NCBI RefSeq assembly: GCF_000764305.2
Contig: NW_025942288.1
Coordinates: 682,001-746,000, forward strand
DNA length: 64,000 nucleotides
Reading direction: 5' to 3'
DNA from: Hyalella azteca
Lineage: Eukaryota; Arthropoda; Malacostraca; Amphipoda; Hyalellidae
Shown: piece by piece, positions 30,101-38,584 of the stretch
Position numbering within the stretch: the stretch's first letter is position 1
Layout of the letters: each line of letters begins with the position of its first letter
Program-made: the position numbers and the translations under genes
The notes under the pieces: generated by a model
The model's input: only the letters and a program-made list of their open reading frames with translations
What the model was told of the DNA's origin: nothing
Database searches by the model: none

Positions 30101-33100
30101 CCTTCATTTACAATATTAATGTCTACAGCTGACATACCTGAGCCATCAGCTGTGGTTTTAACAGACCGCTTGATATGCTTACAGTCGGCGATTTTTTCTA
30201 CCTTCCCTCATGACTTGTAAATTAATGACTGCTGAATCGCAGAATTATGTTCCTTAATTAACAGAACATTTCCGTTCTTTCAAATCTTTCTTCGGTTGCT
30301 TATCCTGTCGAAAACTTTTTTTATTGATCTAAATAAATCCTTGCTAACGTTTGCTTCTCGGAAACAACCTTCTGGGTGTAAAGACGCGTTCATAAATAAA
30401 GCAAGTACAGTAGTTTGTGTTGGTATTTTCATATTCACCTGCTATGTATAAAATGCATTTACGCGATCTTCTTTAGTTCCGTATTGAGTAGATTTTGGGA
30501 ACTTTTCGTACGAGTATCTAAATGAATATTAAGATGTGACGTGAAGTACTAAAAATGGGCAGAGTTATTGTAAGCACACGACACGTTGAAGCTGTAAACC
30601 TGCTGTGGTAGGGTATCTAACACGTGTGTTTTCATCGCATGAATTACTCACGGTGCACCTGTTTCTTAAATGCTATTTATAATTACGGCTGTCAGTAAAA
30701 TGGTGCGAATGATGTTCAACTGGAATATAATGTTTAGACAAACTTTGTGTATCGGTAAAACTTTCATTATGCAATTGTAATTTAATTATTTGCATTACTT
30801 TCTTATGACTTCTTAGGAATAAGGAGCGATGCATTAAACAAAGTTTTGCTTTTTAATCAAACCTCAGACACATTATTTTATGGTGATTGCCCTACCATAA
30901 AAATTTGTTAAATTTCTAAATTTTGTCATGGTATTTTAACTTTGTTTTCTACTCCTTCAAGGAAATAAGAAAATTTTTAACCACCGAACTGAATACATCA
31001 TAAAATTTAGCAAATTACTTCTATTTTATACTTAAGTTTTGTCAGCGATCATTAAAATGGTATTGGAGCACTTAACCCGCTGGCCACTTTGACGGGAATT
31101 TGTTCACATACACGAGCCACTAACCATTACTTTTGTTATCGCAGAAGTAACCTGTCCGGCTCAGCCACTAACTTGTCTGTTCCTGGAACGCCTCTCAGGT
31201 AACTAACTTAACTAGCTAAAATTATGTTACTAACTTCCCTTTCTAATAGGTAACTCATTTCAATAGTGACAGGAACACGTAACTTCTCTTAGTGGCCAGT
31301 AGTTTTAACTATATTTCATTATTCACTCGTTGATGACTCAAATATCCAGTGGTTGTAAGGACACTTGGCAGTTCTAATTTCAGGATTTTAAATGTTTTAT
31401 TTAGTATCATCTTCAGAAATTAACTATTCAACCATTGCCACTACGTAAACTAACTGACCTCTCATCATAGCTTTTTATGAGTGTTTGAAAAGTTCACGTC
31501 CTTTCAGGCACCTGAAACCATTTTGGTAGTTTGGATTCCATGCGAATCATTTCTTGCAATCGATATTTTACCCTATTTCGGATGTTCGATGTTTTAGACG
31601 AGCCGTGTTGCTCTGACAAAACACTACTGAACTGATCTGGGGGGGGGCAAGCAATAAAGAATTTAAATTTAGACTCGCAGAGAAACGTTAGCTTTTTAAA
31701 ATTTTATTTATATCAAGTTATGAATGACCATCACCCTGCGCCGTTTATGATTGTGATCGCATTATTGTGATTTACATTGATCCAATTCTTCTACGATGTT
31801 AAACCGATATAGCAGCTCTTCCGTATATTTTTTCGCCTGTAACATCCGGCGTAACGTGTACCAACATTTGTCGCTTGTGTGTCACCACTCGAGATTGCTT
31901 CAAGTCTGATACTGACAGTGATATTTACCGTAAAATCCAAGTGATCGTTGATTTTTCAATTATGCGTTGCATTAATCGATAATATTGGTACCCCTGTGCA
32001 TGCATGGCACGTCTCTCATAAGAATTAATACCAAATTAATCTCTTTTAATAGTACGTAATAAGTTTCTTCCGAGCGTCGCGCTCATTTCAATCGTTCCCT
32101 AAAACGTTCCGTAGGTCAATATCACGGCAATTAATGTTCATTATTTGGCTATTATATACAAATATGTAATCATTGGGAGGGACTCGAAGATGCTAACTCT
32201 TTGATGAACTAACTCTGCAGATCACGAACATCTTCCACCACTAGTCTAGCCTCTAACCCGTCGTCTGCAACCAAGATACCAACTTTAAGGTAAACTATAA
32301 CATAAACTTTTTCCAAGTCGAATTCGAATGGTTTTCGCTTTTTTCAGTCGCTTTTTGTTAATTTTGGAATAAGACTAGCGCTGCTGTTGCTTTGAGTGCT
32401 TTAAAGACGCAATACCGGATTATATTTTGTTTCGTTAATCGGCTCTTTTCAGTTACTTGGAGTGCAAAAAAATTAATTCGAAAGAACTGCTTTGATGTGA
32501 CTGCTTTTACAAATTTGAAACTCATTGTCGCCTTTGATCTTCTCTTTTTGCTTACGTTGTTACTTCTTAGACGGTGATGAGCATATATCGTCTAACCCAA
32601 ATTTTATAGATTATATTCTTGCTTTTGCTTATAGGGAATGTGTACAAACTTTCGATTCTATTTGTTTTAGAATCAATTTTCGATTCGGAACATTGTTAGT
32701 GCTTTCCCGATCCAAATAGTTAACTCATGTAGATAGACATGAATTTTAATAGGTCTACAATCAAGCACTATATATATATAAGGTGAGTCATCATAGGTCC
32801 CTCACGAGATCCGGCAATTTTTTCCATCCGATTTAATTGTGGTGGGCTCATATTTACCAAGTCACAATTTGCGTAAATTTAGTCTTTGACACGTCTTCTC
32901 ATTAGAGTTTTTGGAGAAATTATTAATCCTGATTAATCTGCTAACCTCATTAACGTGGAAATAATTTATTATGTGGGTATTGTAATTTTTCGTCAACGTT
33001 TAGACAAAATTTATGTAACAAATACCGTACGTTACGATGGATTCGTAGACGCCATGTGGTGTTACTTACCGTACTAATCTGCTTGCTCTCGCCCTCTAAC

Positions 33101-34130
33101 ACAGGCCAAAATTATCGGCCCCTAGTCCATCAACAAGAACCTCGATCAGCAGCAGGTGACTTATATGCACTTTTAATTTTAGTAAAATTAATTGCATGTC
33201 TCGGGACTCTCAAGAAGCTATAAGAAACGCATGATATTTTTGCCGTTGCTGGTCTTTAAAGTATCTAGATCGTTTCAGGCATACTGTATATTTTACTAAC
33301 ATAAAAAAGTGAAACCATCGAGGGAATTCCGAGAATTTGCTTTGACTTTTTCGACGGATAGTAACGGCGTGCATTAATTAAAAGTAAGCAAAGATGTCCT
33401 TCAGCCAGTTCCAATAGGTCGGGTCGTAATGACGACCTCGTCAGCACCTGCCATGGTACGAGATTTGTGTTAATTCCGTTGTTCGTCTGCTAATTTATAT
33501 CAATGAAATCAGCCTTTGCTGACTTATGTACTGCGTGTGCTTCTCGTTTGTTCTAATTAAACACCTTAAAATTCAATCGTTTTTATGAGTTTCTGCACTT
33601 CTATACAAATTTTGATGCTATTTAAGAATGTGGTTACATTTTTCGCAGAATAGTGACAGTGCCTCTTTCGGTACACACAAATGTTTTTGTTAAAGAGTTG
33701 GGTTTTGTGGTGCTTAAGTTTTTATAATTTTTAGCTTGCTCACACTCTGATTTTGAAGTCTATTGCACATCGTTTTGATTTTCAGATAAACGTCAATTTT
33801 TAAATCAACGTCAATATTCAACCAGTACAACTTTCCGTTTACATGGATTTTCTTCCTTTGATGGAAAAACTTTCTTTTTTTTGTACCTATGGGTTACGTT
33901 ACATTCCTGAGCCAGGTTTTTCTTAGCTCCAGTACCGTGAGTTATTCTTTTATTTCAGTAATATAAAAATAATTTATCATAACAATATATCGCCCAATAT
34001 CACTGTTTATCATCACGCGTGCAGAACTAGAACGCCGTCAGGAAGCAGCACGGGCGGTCCAGCCACCGGCGGAACACCCACCGGGCCGGACCGAAAAACG
34101 GGAGTCGCTTCAGCCAGAAGAAAAATTTGA
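1..34130 (+). CDS. shot: Spectraplakin (Shot/MACF1/dystonin family), 3' part of gene, multi-exon
   Basis: Giant cytoskeletal crosslinker. In this family N-terminal calponin-homology domains bind actin, and the C-terminal EF-hand, GAS2 and GSR tail binds microtubules and EB1. The window has only the C-terminal part. Twenty-four exons can be joined with matching phases: 1-115, 397-551, 2202-4005, 4294-4653, 4917-5116, 6860-6925, 9254-9307, 10627-10695, 12602-12724, 13969-14152, 14438-14555, 15052-15281, 15650-15767, 17830-17946, 19752-19930, 24384-24516, 24878-25080, 26085-26152, 28227-28274, 29768-29809, 31145-31198, 32221-32289, 33105-33155, 34025-34130. Together they encode 1554 residues and a stop without an internal stop. 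Domain order is about seven spectrin repeats, a Ser/Arg linker, two EF hands, GAS2, and a Gly-Ser-Arg tail with TxIP motifs. Ten small exons are frame-neutral and may be alternative. Family assignment is certain; which cassette exons are used together is inference. Confidence 0.95.
397..551 (+). CDS. shot: Spectraplakin exon: spectrin repeat helices
   Basis: Acceptor TCGCAG ends at 396. The frame begins [20 protein letters not shown], the typical helix of a spectrin repeat. It ends with two bases of a split Arg codon before donor GTCAGT at 552, which matches the single base at 2202. An ORF that starts at an ATG inside the upstream intron is only an artefact. Confidence 0.9.
552..2201 (+). other. 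Intron, 1.65 kb, no feature recognised
   Basis: AT-rich sequence between two spectrin-repeat exons whose split Arg codon matches across the junction. Short ORFs on both strands lack family signatures and overlap each other, so none was called. Confidence 0.6.
2202..4005 (+). CDS. shot: Spectraplakin exon: large spectrin-repeat rod exon
   Basis: An unusually long exon of 1804 bases (601 codons after the split base) encoding the distal rod. Successive repeat-helix Trp motifs are visible: RRWDDL, KKWENL, SKWESV, HRWEKV, SKWSNV and STWDAV, spaced about 105-115 residues apart, so roughly five complete spectrin repeats plus parts of two. Acceptor TGTAG is at 2197-2201; donor GTAATT follows 4005. 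The residues before 2202 in the open frame (from 2095) are intronic. The rod acts as a spacer between the actin- and microtubule-binding ends. Confidence 0.95.
4294..4653 (+). CDS. shot: Spectraplakin exon: spectrin repeat
   Basis: Exactly 120 codons, phase 0 to phase 0. It begins [20 protein letters not shown] after a TTTTTTTGCAG acceptor and contains the repeat Trp motif [13 protein letters not shown]. Donor GTAAGA is at 4654. The length of about one repeat per exon suggests a repeat-bounded exon. Confidence 0.93.
4917..5116 (+). CDS. shot: Spectraplakin exon: last spectrin repeat and start of linker
   Basis: Reads [20 protein letters not shown] and later [20 protein letters not shown], the conserved rod end of spectraplakins, then a basic stretch [10 protein letters not shown]. 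It ends in phase 2 before donor GTGAGT at 5117. Every linker exon up to 13969 starts and ends in this phase, so any of them can follow. Confidence 0.93.
6860..6925 (+). CDS. shot: Spectraplakin small linker exon, 66 nt, frame-neutral
   Basis: Acceptor GCTCTTGCAG and donor GTGGGT. In the phase left by 5116 it reads (G)[20 protein letters not shown]. It starts with one base and ends with two bases of split codons, so skipping it keeps the frame. Ser/Arg/Pro-rich; the RDST-PG core recurs in the next exon. Confidence 0.8.
9254..9307 (+). CDS. shot: Spectraplakin small linker exon, 54 nt, frame-neutral
   Basis: Follows acceptor CTTCCGTAG, with donor GTAAAC at 9308. Reads (S)[18 protein letters not shown] in the shared phase. 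Frame-neutral (18 codons). Strong resemblance to exon 6860-6925 (RDST-PG, SRRSR) supports it being a coding exon and hints at exon duplication. Confidence 0.78.
10627..10695 (+). CDS. shot: Spectraplakin candidate linker exon, 69 nt, frame-neutral
   Basis: Reads (S)[18 protein letters not shown] and then MFGAR in the shared phase, with donor GTAATA. It is symmetric (23 codons) and has the same RVxP...R-[DE]-x-T-P pattern as 9254-9307. The acceptor (GGGCCCGTGTAG) has a poor pyrimidine tract, so use is likely conditional. Confidence 0.6.
12602..12724 (+). CDS. shot: Spectraplakin candidate linker exon, 123 nt, frame-neutral
   Basis: An open GC-richer block of 41 codons in the shared phase, reading (R)[20 protein letters not shown] and ending PVSSRKSR, similar to the SRRSR ends of the neighbouring cassettes. 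The donor GTCCGG at 12725 is weak and the acceptor (GACACGTAG) has little pyrimidine, which fits an alternative exon. Confidence 0.65.
13969..14152 (+). CDS. shot: Spectraplakin exon: helical segment before EF hands
   Basis: Reads (S)[19 protein letters not shown] then a helix ending [10 protein letters not shown]. This is the conserved run-in to the EF hands seen in MACF1/dystonin (R-N-P ... L-K-x-F-x-F-x-x-W-R-K). Starts in phase 2, ends in phase 0; the donor GTATAA is sub-optimal. Confidence 0.93.
14438..14555 (+). CDS. shot: Spectraplakin exon: EF hand 1
   Basis: Reads [20 protein letters not shown]. The calcium loop at 14495-14530 is [12 protein letters not shown], with canonical positions 1, 3, 5 and 6 and Asp instead of the usual Glu at position 12. 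Donor GTGAGT at 14556; ends phase 1. Confidence 0.95.
15052..15281 (+). CDS. shot: Spectraplakin exon: EF hand 2 and first part of GAS2 domain
   Basis: The split Lys codon is completed and followed by [15 protein letters not shown]. The second calcium loop (15099-15134) is [12 protein letters not shown], a complete canonical loop. After it comes the GAS2 start with the zinc-site Cys pair ([10 protein letters not shown]) and ends GEGKYR. Donor GTGAGT at 15282; phase 0. Confidence 0.96.
15504..15644 (+). repeat. 71-bp tandem duplication next to the GAS2 exon acceptor
   Basis: Unit 1 starts at 15504 and unit 2 at 15575. Both begin ACTAATTAAAATGGCATAAA and both contain GGAACAATATTGA; a few substitutions and small gaps separate them. 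The second unit runs almost into the 3' splice site of exon 15650-15767, so branch-point sequence is probably duplicated. Confidence 0.85.
15650..15767 (+). CDS. shot: Spectraplakin exon: second part of GAS2 domain
   Basis: Reads [20 protein letters not shown] then [19 protein letters not shown], the diagnostic microtubule-binding GAS2 core including the last zinc Cys. Acceptor GAGCAG ends at 15649 and has a weak pyrimidine tract that lies in a duplicated block. Ends with one base (phase 1) before donor GTAAGC. Confidence 0.97.
15768..19751 (+). other. Intron pair around the cassette exon
   Basis: About 4 kb, AT-rich, coding only at 17830-17946. No other exon, RNA gene or mobile element was recognised; a long T tract lies near 16825. 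Confidence 0.5.
17830..17946 (+). CDS. shot: Spectraplakin cassette exon, 117 nt, between GAS2 and tail
   Basis: A GC-rich open block that is phase 1 on both sides, so it can be included or skipped: the GAS2 exon also joins directly to 19752 as ...[14 protein letters not shown], the family arrangement. Included, it adds 39 residues reading [20 protein letters not shown], then [18 protein letters not shown]. Donor GTAAGA is good; the acceptor (GGCACAAATAG) lacks a pyrimidine tract. I recall that vertebrate spectraplakins also have an optional insert at this point, but with different sequence. Confidence 0.72.
19752..19930 (+). CDS. shot: Spectraplakin exon: start of C-terminal tail
   Basis: Reads (A)[20 protein letters not shown] then [14 protein letters not shown], a strongly conserved block directly after GAS2 in spectraplakins, and ends GPIIK. 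The acceptor has a long pyrimidine-rich lead (TCCTTCCTGTTCGTTACCACACCAG). The donor GTCTGT is weak. Phase 1 in, phase 0 out. Confidence 0.92.
19931..24383 (+). other. Intron, 4.5 kb
   Basis: Joins ...GPIIK to VRERTAK.... It contains a coding-like antisense stretch near 20739-21300 and an unspliced 132-codon ORF at 21549-21947. Neither was assigned. An exon-like block at 22666-22741 has an incompatible phase. Confidence 0.5.
24384..24516 (+). CDS. shot: Spectraplakin tail exon
   Basis: Reads [20 protein letters not shown] then [15 protein letters not shown]. Drosophila Shot has a similar K-V-R-E-R-S junction at this point of the tail. High GC against the AT-rich flanks. Acceptor GATTGGTAG, donor GTAAGC; phase 0 in, phase 1 out. 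Confidence 0.88.
24878..25080 (+). CDS. shot: Spectraplakin exon: Gly-Ser-Arg (GSR) repeat region
   Basis: Reads [20 protein letters not shown], then [20 protein letters not shown]. The repeated G-S-R and P-S-R units are the GSR domain of spectraplakin tails, which adds microtubule affinity through its positive charge and is a known phosphorylation region in the family. Acceptor GTTTGCAG; ends SSSLRK in phase 0 before GTGCGA. Confidence 0.93.
26018..26074 (+). repeat. Direct repeat copy A (~57 bp)
   Basis: The block starting GAGCACCGAAGCCACTAAAG and running through TGTACATTAACCATAACTCGC recurs at 27538-27592 with few changes. It ends 11 bases before exon 26085-26152. Confidence 0.8.
26085..26152 (+). 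CDS. shot: Spectraplakin tail exon
   Basis: Acceptor CTAATCTCCTACAG, donor GTAAGT (26153). In phase 0 it reads [20 protein letters not shown] and NA, then ends with two bases of an Arg codon. This exon sets phase 2 for all the small exons after it. A longer ORF over this region is in a different frame and lacks family similarity. Confidence 0.75.
26819..27189 (-). pseudogene. Antisense decayed coding fragment inside a spectraplakin intron
   Basis: On the minus strand one frame reads [20 protein letters not shown] and then [20 protein letters not shown] before a stop. An overlapping frame continues with [20 protein letters not shown] and [18 protein letters not shown], ending at a stop at 26819. 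Amino-acid composition is protein-like across the frameshift, unlike surrounding intron. It looks like a broken retro-copy or mobile-element gene piece. I cannot name the family. Confidence 0.4.
27538..27592 (+). repeat. Direct repeat copy B (~57 bp)
   Basis: Second copy of the 26018-26074 sequence (GAGCACCGAAGCCACTAAAG, then TTTGTACATTAACCATAGCTCGC), about 1.5 kb downstream. The two copies bracket exon 26085-26152 and the antisense decayed fragment. Confidence 0.8.
28227..28274 (+). CDS. shot: Spectraplakin candidate tail exon, 48 nt, frame-neutral
   Basis: Acceptor TTTTTATCTTCCAG (good) and donor GTAAAG. In the shared phase it reads (R)[16 protein letters not shown] with no stop. Symmetric like the four exons that follow. 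Lower GC and less Ser/Arg bias than its neighbours make it less certain. Confidence 0.45.
   Translation, partial: VFLAHAFQSIERQRR
29768..29809 (+). CDS. shot: Spectraplakin tail exon with TxIP motif, 42 nt, frame-neutral
   Basis: Acceptor GTGGCAACAG, donor GTAATA. Reads (R)[14 protein letters not shown] in the phase set by 26152. T-R-I-P (29769-29780) matches the EB1-binding consensus [ST]-x-I-P in a basic, Ser/Thr-rich setting, as in other spectraplakin tails. Confidence 0.7.
31145..31198 (+). CDS. shot: Spectraplakin tail exon, 54 nt, frame-neutral
   Basis: Acceptor TGTTATCGCAG, donor GTAACT. Reads (R)[18 protein letters not shown], Ser/Thr/Pro-rich like the rest of the tail, in the common phase. 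Confidence 0.75.
32221..32289 (+). CDS. shot: Spectraplakin tail exon with TKIP motif, 69 nt, frame-neutral
   Basis: Acceptor CTAACTCTGCAG, donor GTAAAC. Reads (R)[20 protein letters not shown] then TLR. T-K-I-P (32270-32281) followed by Thr corresponds to the S-K-I-P-T EB1 motif in vertebrate MACF1/dystonin tails. Confidence 0.8.
33105..33155 (+). CDS. shot: Spectraplakin tail exon, 51 nt, frame-neutral
   Basis: Acceptor CCCTCTAACACAG, donor GTGACT. Reads (R)[17 protein letters not shown] in the common phase; basic and Ser/Pro-rich. Confidence 0.75.
34025..34130 (+). CDS. shot: Spectraplakin terminal coding exon with stop
   Basis: Acceptor CACGCGTGCAG. Reads (R)[20 protein letters not shown] then [14 protein letters not shown], stop TGA at 34128-34130. 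The basic end after a Gly/Thr/Pro-rich stretch is typical of spectraplakin C-termini. High GC stops abruptly at the stop codon, where the sequence becomes AT-rich. Confidence 0.9.
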
Positions 34131-36023
34131 AGTAAACAATAATTGGTCCAGAGGGTGGAGATGGGCAGCGAGCTACTCATCCTTCCCTCAAACTTTCGTG
34201 ATTCTCACTCTCGAAGTTCTTTGGAGTTGGTTGGCCGTAGGAGTTTGTTCATATGATACCAAACTCAACCCAAGTTCATCACCAAAGACTTTGTCATCAA
34301 AACTATTATTTTCCGTGCAATTCCATGTCTTTGTGACTAGATAACGTTCAGAGATTTCTCGTGTTCCATTGAGAAATATAATGTATATTCGTGTTCTGCA
34401 ATCAAATTTCCTAATACAATTAATAAGAAGAGCACTCTATTTATCTGCTGGGTTATTTATGCTGATACCGCTTGTTGTAATTTTTATTAATCTAACGCCC
34501 ATGCTCCAGCATTCAAGCCTTTGTTGTTTAGGTTTCTTATTATCAAAAATATTTCGTCACATGGAATGTCATCTCGTACTTGCTTTACTGATTTTCGTTC
34601 CACGTTTTGTGATAAAGAATGGTGATCATTATAGCGTTGAGAGAGGTTAATTTTTTATGATAGCGTGTACAATTTAAGGCGAAGTGATTCAGTTCATAAG
34701 CATTCCGTTCAAAAGTGTAGCCTCGCTCACCAAATCGTGCTACTGCTGATGCTGCTGCTGCGAATACTTCACTAAACGTGACATTCGCTGTTGTGATGTC
34801 ATGATCCGTTGTATCTCGAGTGATCTTTTATTTTAGGTTGACAATTTTTCTTGATATTTCTGAGTCGGGGATCCCATATGGTCCTCGTGAGCTGTAACTT
34901 GCGAAGCATTTCTACCTTATCTAATATTTATGAGACAATTTCTACCCTATCTAATATTTACGAGACAATTCTCCACCGGTGACGCTCTGTACAAGCGTCG
35001 TTAGTCGGAACTGTTACGCAATGATTGTGATGACTATATCCTCGTCAGTTGTATTTTAATCGAATTTCCCTGTGATTTTTTATTGTTGAAAACAATTCGA
35101 TGTCAACAGATTCGACGTACTCAATCAAAATCACTGCTTGGCCTTTAAATTTGTAATGCGTGAATTTGTACATCTTTTCTAATGATGGTGCTTTTTTAGT
35201 TCATAATTCCTTATAAATTACGCTTCGTTTGAAATAGAAATCAATTGCTGTTTACAGCTCGAATAGAATCGTATTTAACTTCAAATTACCAGAGGCGCTA
35301 ATGCACACTTTATTTACTCGTCTAAAAACAACTAAGCTTTAAGAACTAAGAAACTTTGTTCTACATGTCTTCTATTTTTCTGTACACTTCTCTGTAAAAT
35401 TCTCTGAATAGCTTTGGAGGTTTGATTAACTTTGCTGTTTATTTTAAACGTTGTGATAAGATGAACACTCAGGTTAGAGATAACCCGGGAGACGAGAGAT
35501 CGCTTCTGTGCTTGTCGTTCTAGAGGTGAACAAAGAACGCAGCTCGCTGTGTCCTCCACTAAGTTCTGGAGCCTTCTCATCTTGTCCCCCGCTACTCTCT
35601 AAAACTGTGCTACATTTTCTCATTTTTTCTCTTGCTTCTCTTCTCGATCTTTTTAACGTTTTGTTTCTTATCCTAATAAACTTTTTTCCACGTTTTGGTG
35701 TTCTCTATTTTAATATAGTTTACTAGTGCTTCTTGTCTTAGAAATATGGTCTCCATCGCTACCATACTTTGAGTATGTTCTTGTACTCTGTACATAAGGT
35801 AGTAATACAAACTAATTGAGAACAGTATCTATTTCATAGCTTTGAAATCAGCCGTTGTGAGAATGCTGAAAGCGTTTACATTGATAGTATATTTTGTATT
35901 TCAAATGATTATACTAATGCTTCAAATAAACAATAACAAATTAAATATGTTGTGTTATTTCCTGATCGTCCCAAAATAATTGATATTTTCATCTTCTCTT
36001 ATATAAATCACAACTTCAATAAA
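34131..36023 (+). other. Probable spectraplakin 3' UTR
   Basis: No coding signal after the stop. Possible polyadenylation hexamers AATAAA occur at 35675-35680, 35925-35930 and 36018-36023; the last is followed by a TG-rich stretch, so I take it as a likely end. A Pumilio-type octamer TGTACATA is at 35789-35796. The true end is not proven. Confidence 0.45.
34911..34970 (+). repeat. 30-bp tandem duplication
   Basis: TCTACCTTATCTAATATTTA plus TGAGACAATT is followed directly by a copy with two substitutions (34941-34970), in the probable 3' UTR. Confidence 0.9.
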
Positions 36024-37449
36024 TGTTGTACAATAGAAACTTGTTGAAAATTGTGAGCCTTTGTTCACACTCTAGTACTGTTTTCCCACTTCAGTGATGA
36101 GTAATTTCTCAAGTTTCATTCATTGAAACGTTATTACCTCCTGGCAAAAGCCATGAGCTTCCGTTGAGACATTATCTTGTGTCGGAGTAATAAACTATGC
36201 TTTATAGATGACATTTTCTATGCAATGGATTTAAAATATTGGATAACCATAAAGGATATTCTTTCATGGCTAAACTATCGGTGTAGGCTGCATAGTCTTC
36301 TTGTGCTGGAGCCACGTGTTTTTTGAGCATGAGACCGCGTCCAGTTCATTTGACGAGAGACGCGCCAACTCATTTAATGCATACGAAGAATTGTAAATGA
36401 ATTCTGAAACTGAAGCTATATGTATTCTTATCTGCTAAAAATTATAATATGTAGATTTTTTCTATCTATGTGTGGCTTCTATTTAAGAATTGTAATGGAT
36501 TGGGTCAATTATCGACCGTTTCCAGAGTTATATAAGCACGTTTTACGAAGCTCTAAAAAATATTTTATGGAATGTTCCTATCCGTATAGGAAATATTAGG
36601 TGAAAGAGCATTTCAACAGGAAAAGTATACACAAATGCATTGTACTTTTTGTAAAATAATTTAGAGCAGTGATTAGTTTTAACATTGACATTCTTTTCGT
36701 ATCAAGGTATACGAATAGTAACTCATCAAAGTGAATGAATAATATTTTTAACCTCATTAAAGTCTTTGAAATTTGCTATACGAATAAAATTCGTATATAC
36801 ATTAGTTTTTCCTTCTGAAACCCAAGATAAAATTATTTTGCATGTTAAATACTCGTAGAGGACACAGATCGAGCCCTAAATGCTCGGTGAGCTCAGTTGA
36901 TATAAAGTTGCGATGGTGTGTGGATGTGCGCCTTTGGTCAGATAAAGGGTTATAGAAGCCCATGTCGCAGGTGGTACATCACGTTGTAGAATCTGATGAA
37001 TTTATGCTACTTTAGTTTTACAATTGGACGTTGCATGGAATTTTATCAACGGTTGCCAGATAGCTCCCTGAAACTGAGGGTGACGAAAGTGAGACGACAG
37101 AAATTTTTTCATCACAATGGCCGATTTCTAAGGAATGATCCCATTTTGATTTGAAATCTTTTGTCCAATGTCCATCATAGTAATTTATTGTGTACTGTGT
37201 AGTTACTGGTTTTTTGTTGTAAATAAGTTTCTAATTTTCAAGTCTGAATGATTTATCTTCATGTTTGGTATAATACTGGTAGTGGTATACAGGCATAGCT
37301 AATTTTTTTTCCATAATTCCATCTACCTACTGTTTTACCATGATACCATCCTATGTAGGTATATGATCTATTGAAGTTTATTCTATTTTCTAGGATGACA
37401 TAAATATTTCTTGCAGGAGTCTAAGAGACAATTGTCAATTTTATTGATA
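36024..37449. other. Intergenic, nothing recognised
   Basis: AT-rich sequence downstream of the spectraplakin. No ORF with protein character, no RNA gene and no clear repeat was seen. Confidence 0.5.
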
Positions 37450-37589
37450 CATGTTTGATGGCAGGCATGGTCGGATTGGTCGCACTTGCATGGAATATAT
37501 CTCCTACTTGGCAAGCCGCAACTGATTTTTTAGAACCGCGGTTTTATGGATTTGCCCAGGGTCAGAAAATTATACAGGCCATGGTCAGG

Positions 37590-37715
37590 AAGATGTGCCA
37601 GGTGCACGGGAATTTTTATTATCAATGCATCAATTTGCGCCGTGCGCCGTAATATGCCGGTAAAAAAGTGCACCGTGCGCCAGCCTGCGCCGTGCTACTA
37701 AAGTTGTTTAAAGAT
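37590..37715 (+). repeat. Dispersed repeat, copy 1
   Basis: Contains GGTGCACGGGAATTTTTATT, then ATAATATGCCGGTAAAA and runs of GTGCGCC. A diverged copy lies at 38585-38690, on the other side of the assembly gap. Confidence 0.7.
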
Positions 37716-37840
37716 GGATGCGCGGCAGCCGGCAACATGGTGGCAGGGAATTATTGTGAGTACTTATGCGTTTGCAAGAGCATCGCCCGGTCCGGCTCAG
37801 CGGGGGGGGGGGAGGGAATAACGAAAGTCTCATTTACGAC

Positions 37841-37891
37841 NNNNNNNNNNNNNNNNNNNNNNNNNNNNNNNNNNNNNNNNNNNNNNNNNNN
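37841..37891. other. Assembly gap (51 N)
   Basis: A run of N lying just after a long G homopolymer. The gap size is probably nominal, and the missing sequence is in the repeat island. Confidence 0.99.
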
Positions 37892-38049
37892 ACATAGTGA
37901 AGATGTTATTCTTTGCAATTTCCATCAATAATGACATAACTACACTATTGTATTACGCTCTTGAAATAAGAATTGTAGCATTACGCATTAAGTTAGCATC
38001 AGTGCGTTAACATTGTGTGCATTTGAGGCGGTCCCTTCTAGCTTCCTAT

Positions 38050-38212
38050 CGCTGATTGGATTCCAGTGGCTGTGATGTTGCACAAGTTCTAGCGATGATT
38101 GGATCCCTGTGACAGTACGTTGTATGCGTTCAAGTGTTGATTGGATTCTTGCAACTGTTACGTTGGACGCGTTTAAGCGTTGATTGGATTCTTGTTACAG
38201 TGATGATGCAAG
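38050..38212 (+). repeat. Minisatellite, ~42 bp x ~4, TGATTGG core
   Basis: Units begin near 38051, 38092, 38134 and 38177, each with (G)TTGATTGGATTC or GATGATTGGATCC, followed by a diverged GTTACGTT-like middle and GCGTTYAAG end. Each unit carries an inverted CCAAT box (ATTGG). Confidence 0.85.
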
Positions 38213-38584
38213 AGCTGTTTTTTTCAATGAAACGGCTGTGGCATCTTGCAGAGACTCCTCAGTGATGATGATGGACTGAAAGTGGAAGTGTGCTGGACGT
38301 TCCAAATTTTTGGGTCCTGCTTTCCAATTTGCTATGTTTACCAGTTAATGTATTACCCCTCTGGAATTCCACACTGGACTCAGGAAAATGTGCTAGCCTC
38401 ACTGAGGCTCACTCTCAGTGAGCCTCTCTACCTCAAGCTCACTTTTGAGTCCTATAAGTAGACCAGTGAAGTATCATGGATACCTCATACCAGCATTATC
38501 ATACTTGAGAAATTGGTTAAAATCTTGAGTAAATGAGGAAACTAAAAATGAACTGATTCTAAAAAATATCTGGTTTGTGACTAT

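Larger units (their letters stand above)
25081..34024 (+). other. Introns between tail exons
   Basis: Eight consecutive introns of 0.8-2.1 kb, AT-rich, with the small exons listed separately. Apart from the 57-bp direct repeats and the antisense fragment, I see only simple sequence, for example a short TA run near 32770 and G and T homopolymers. Confidence 0.5.

Noticed and set aside
35789..35796. Pumilio-type site TGTACATA in the probable spectraplakin 3' UTR
   Set aside because: A single 8-mer is expected by chance in AT-rich sequence of this length; noted only in the UTR entry.
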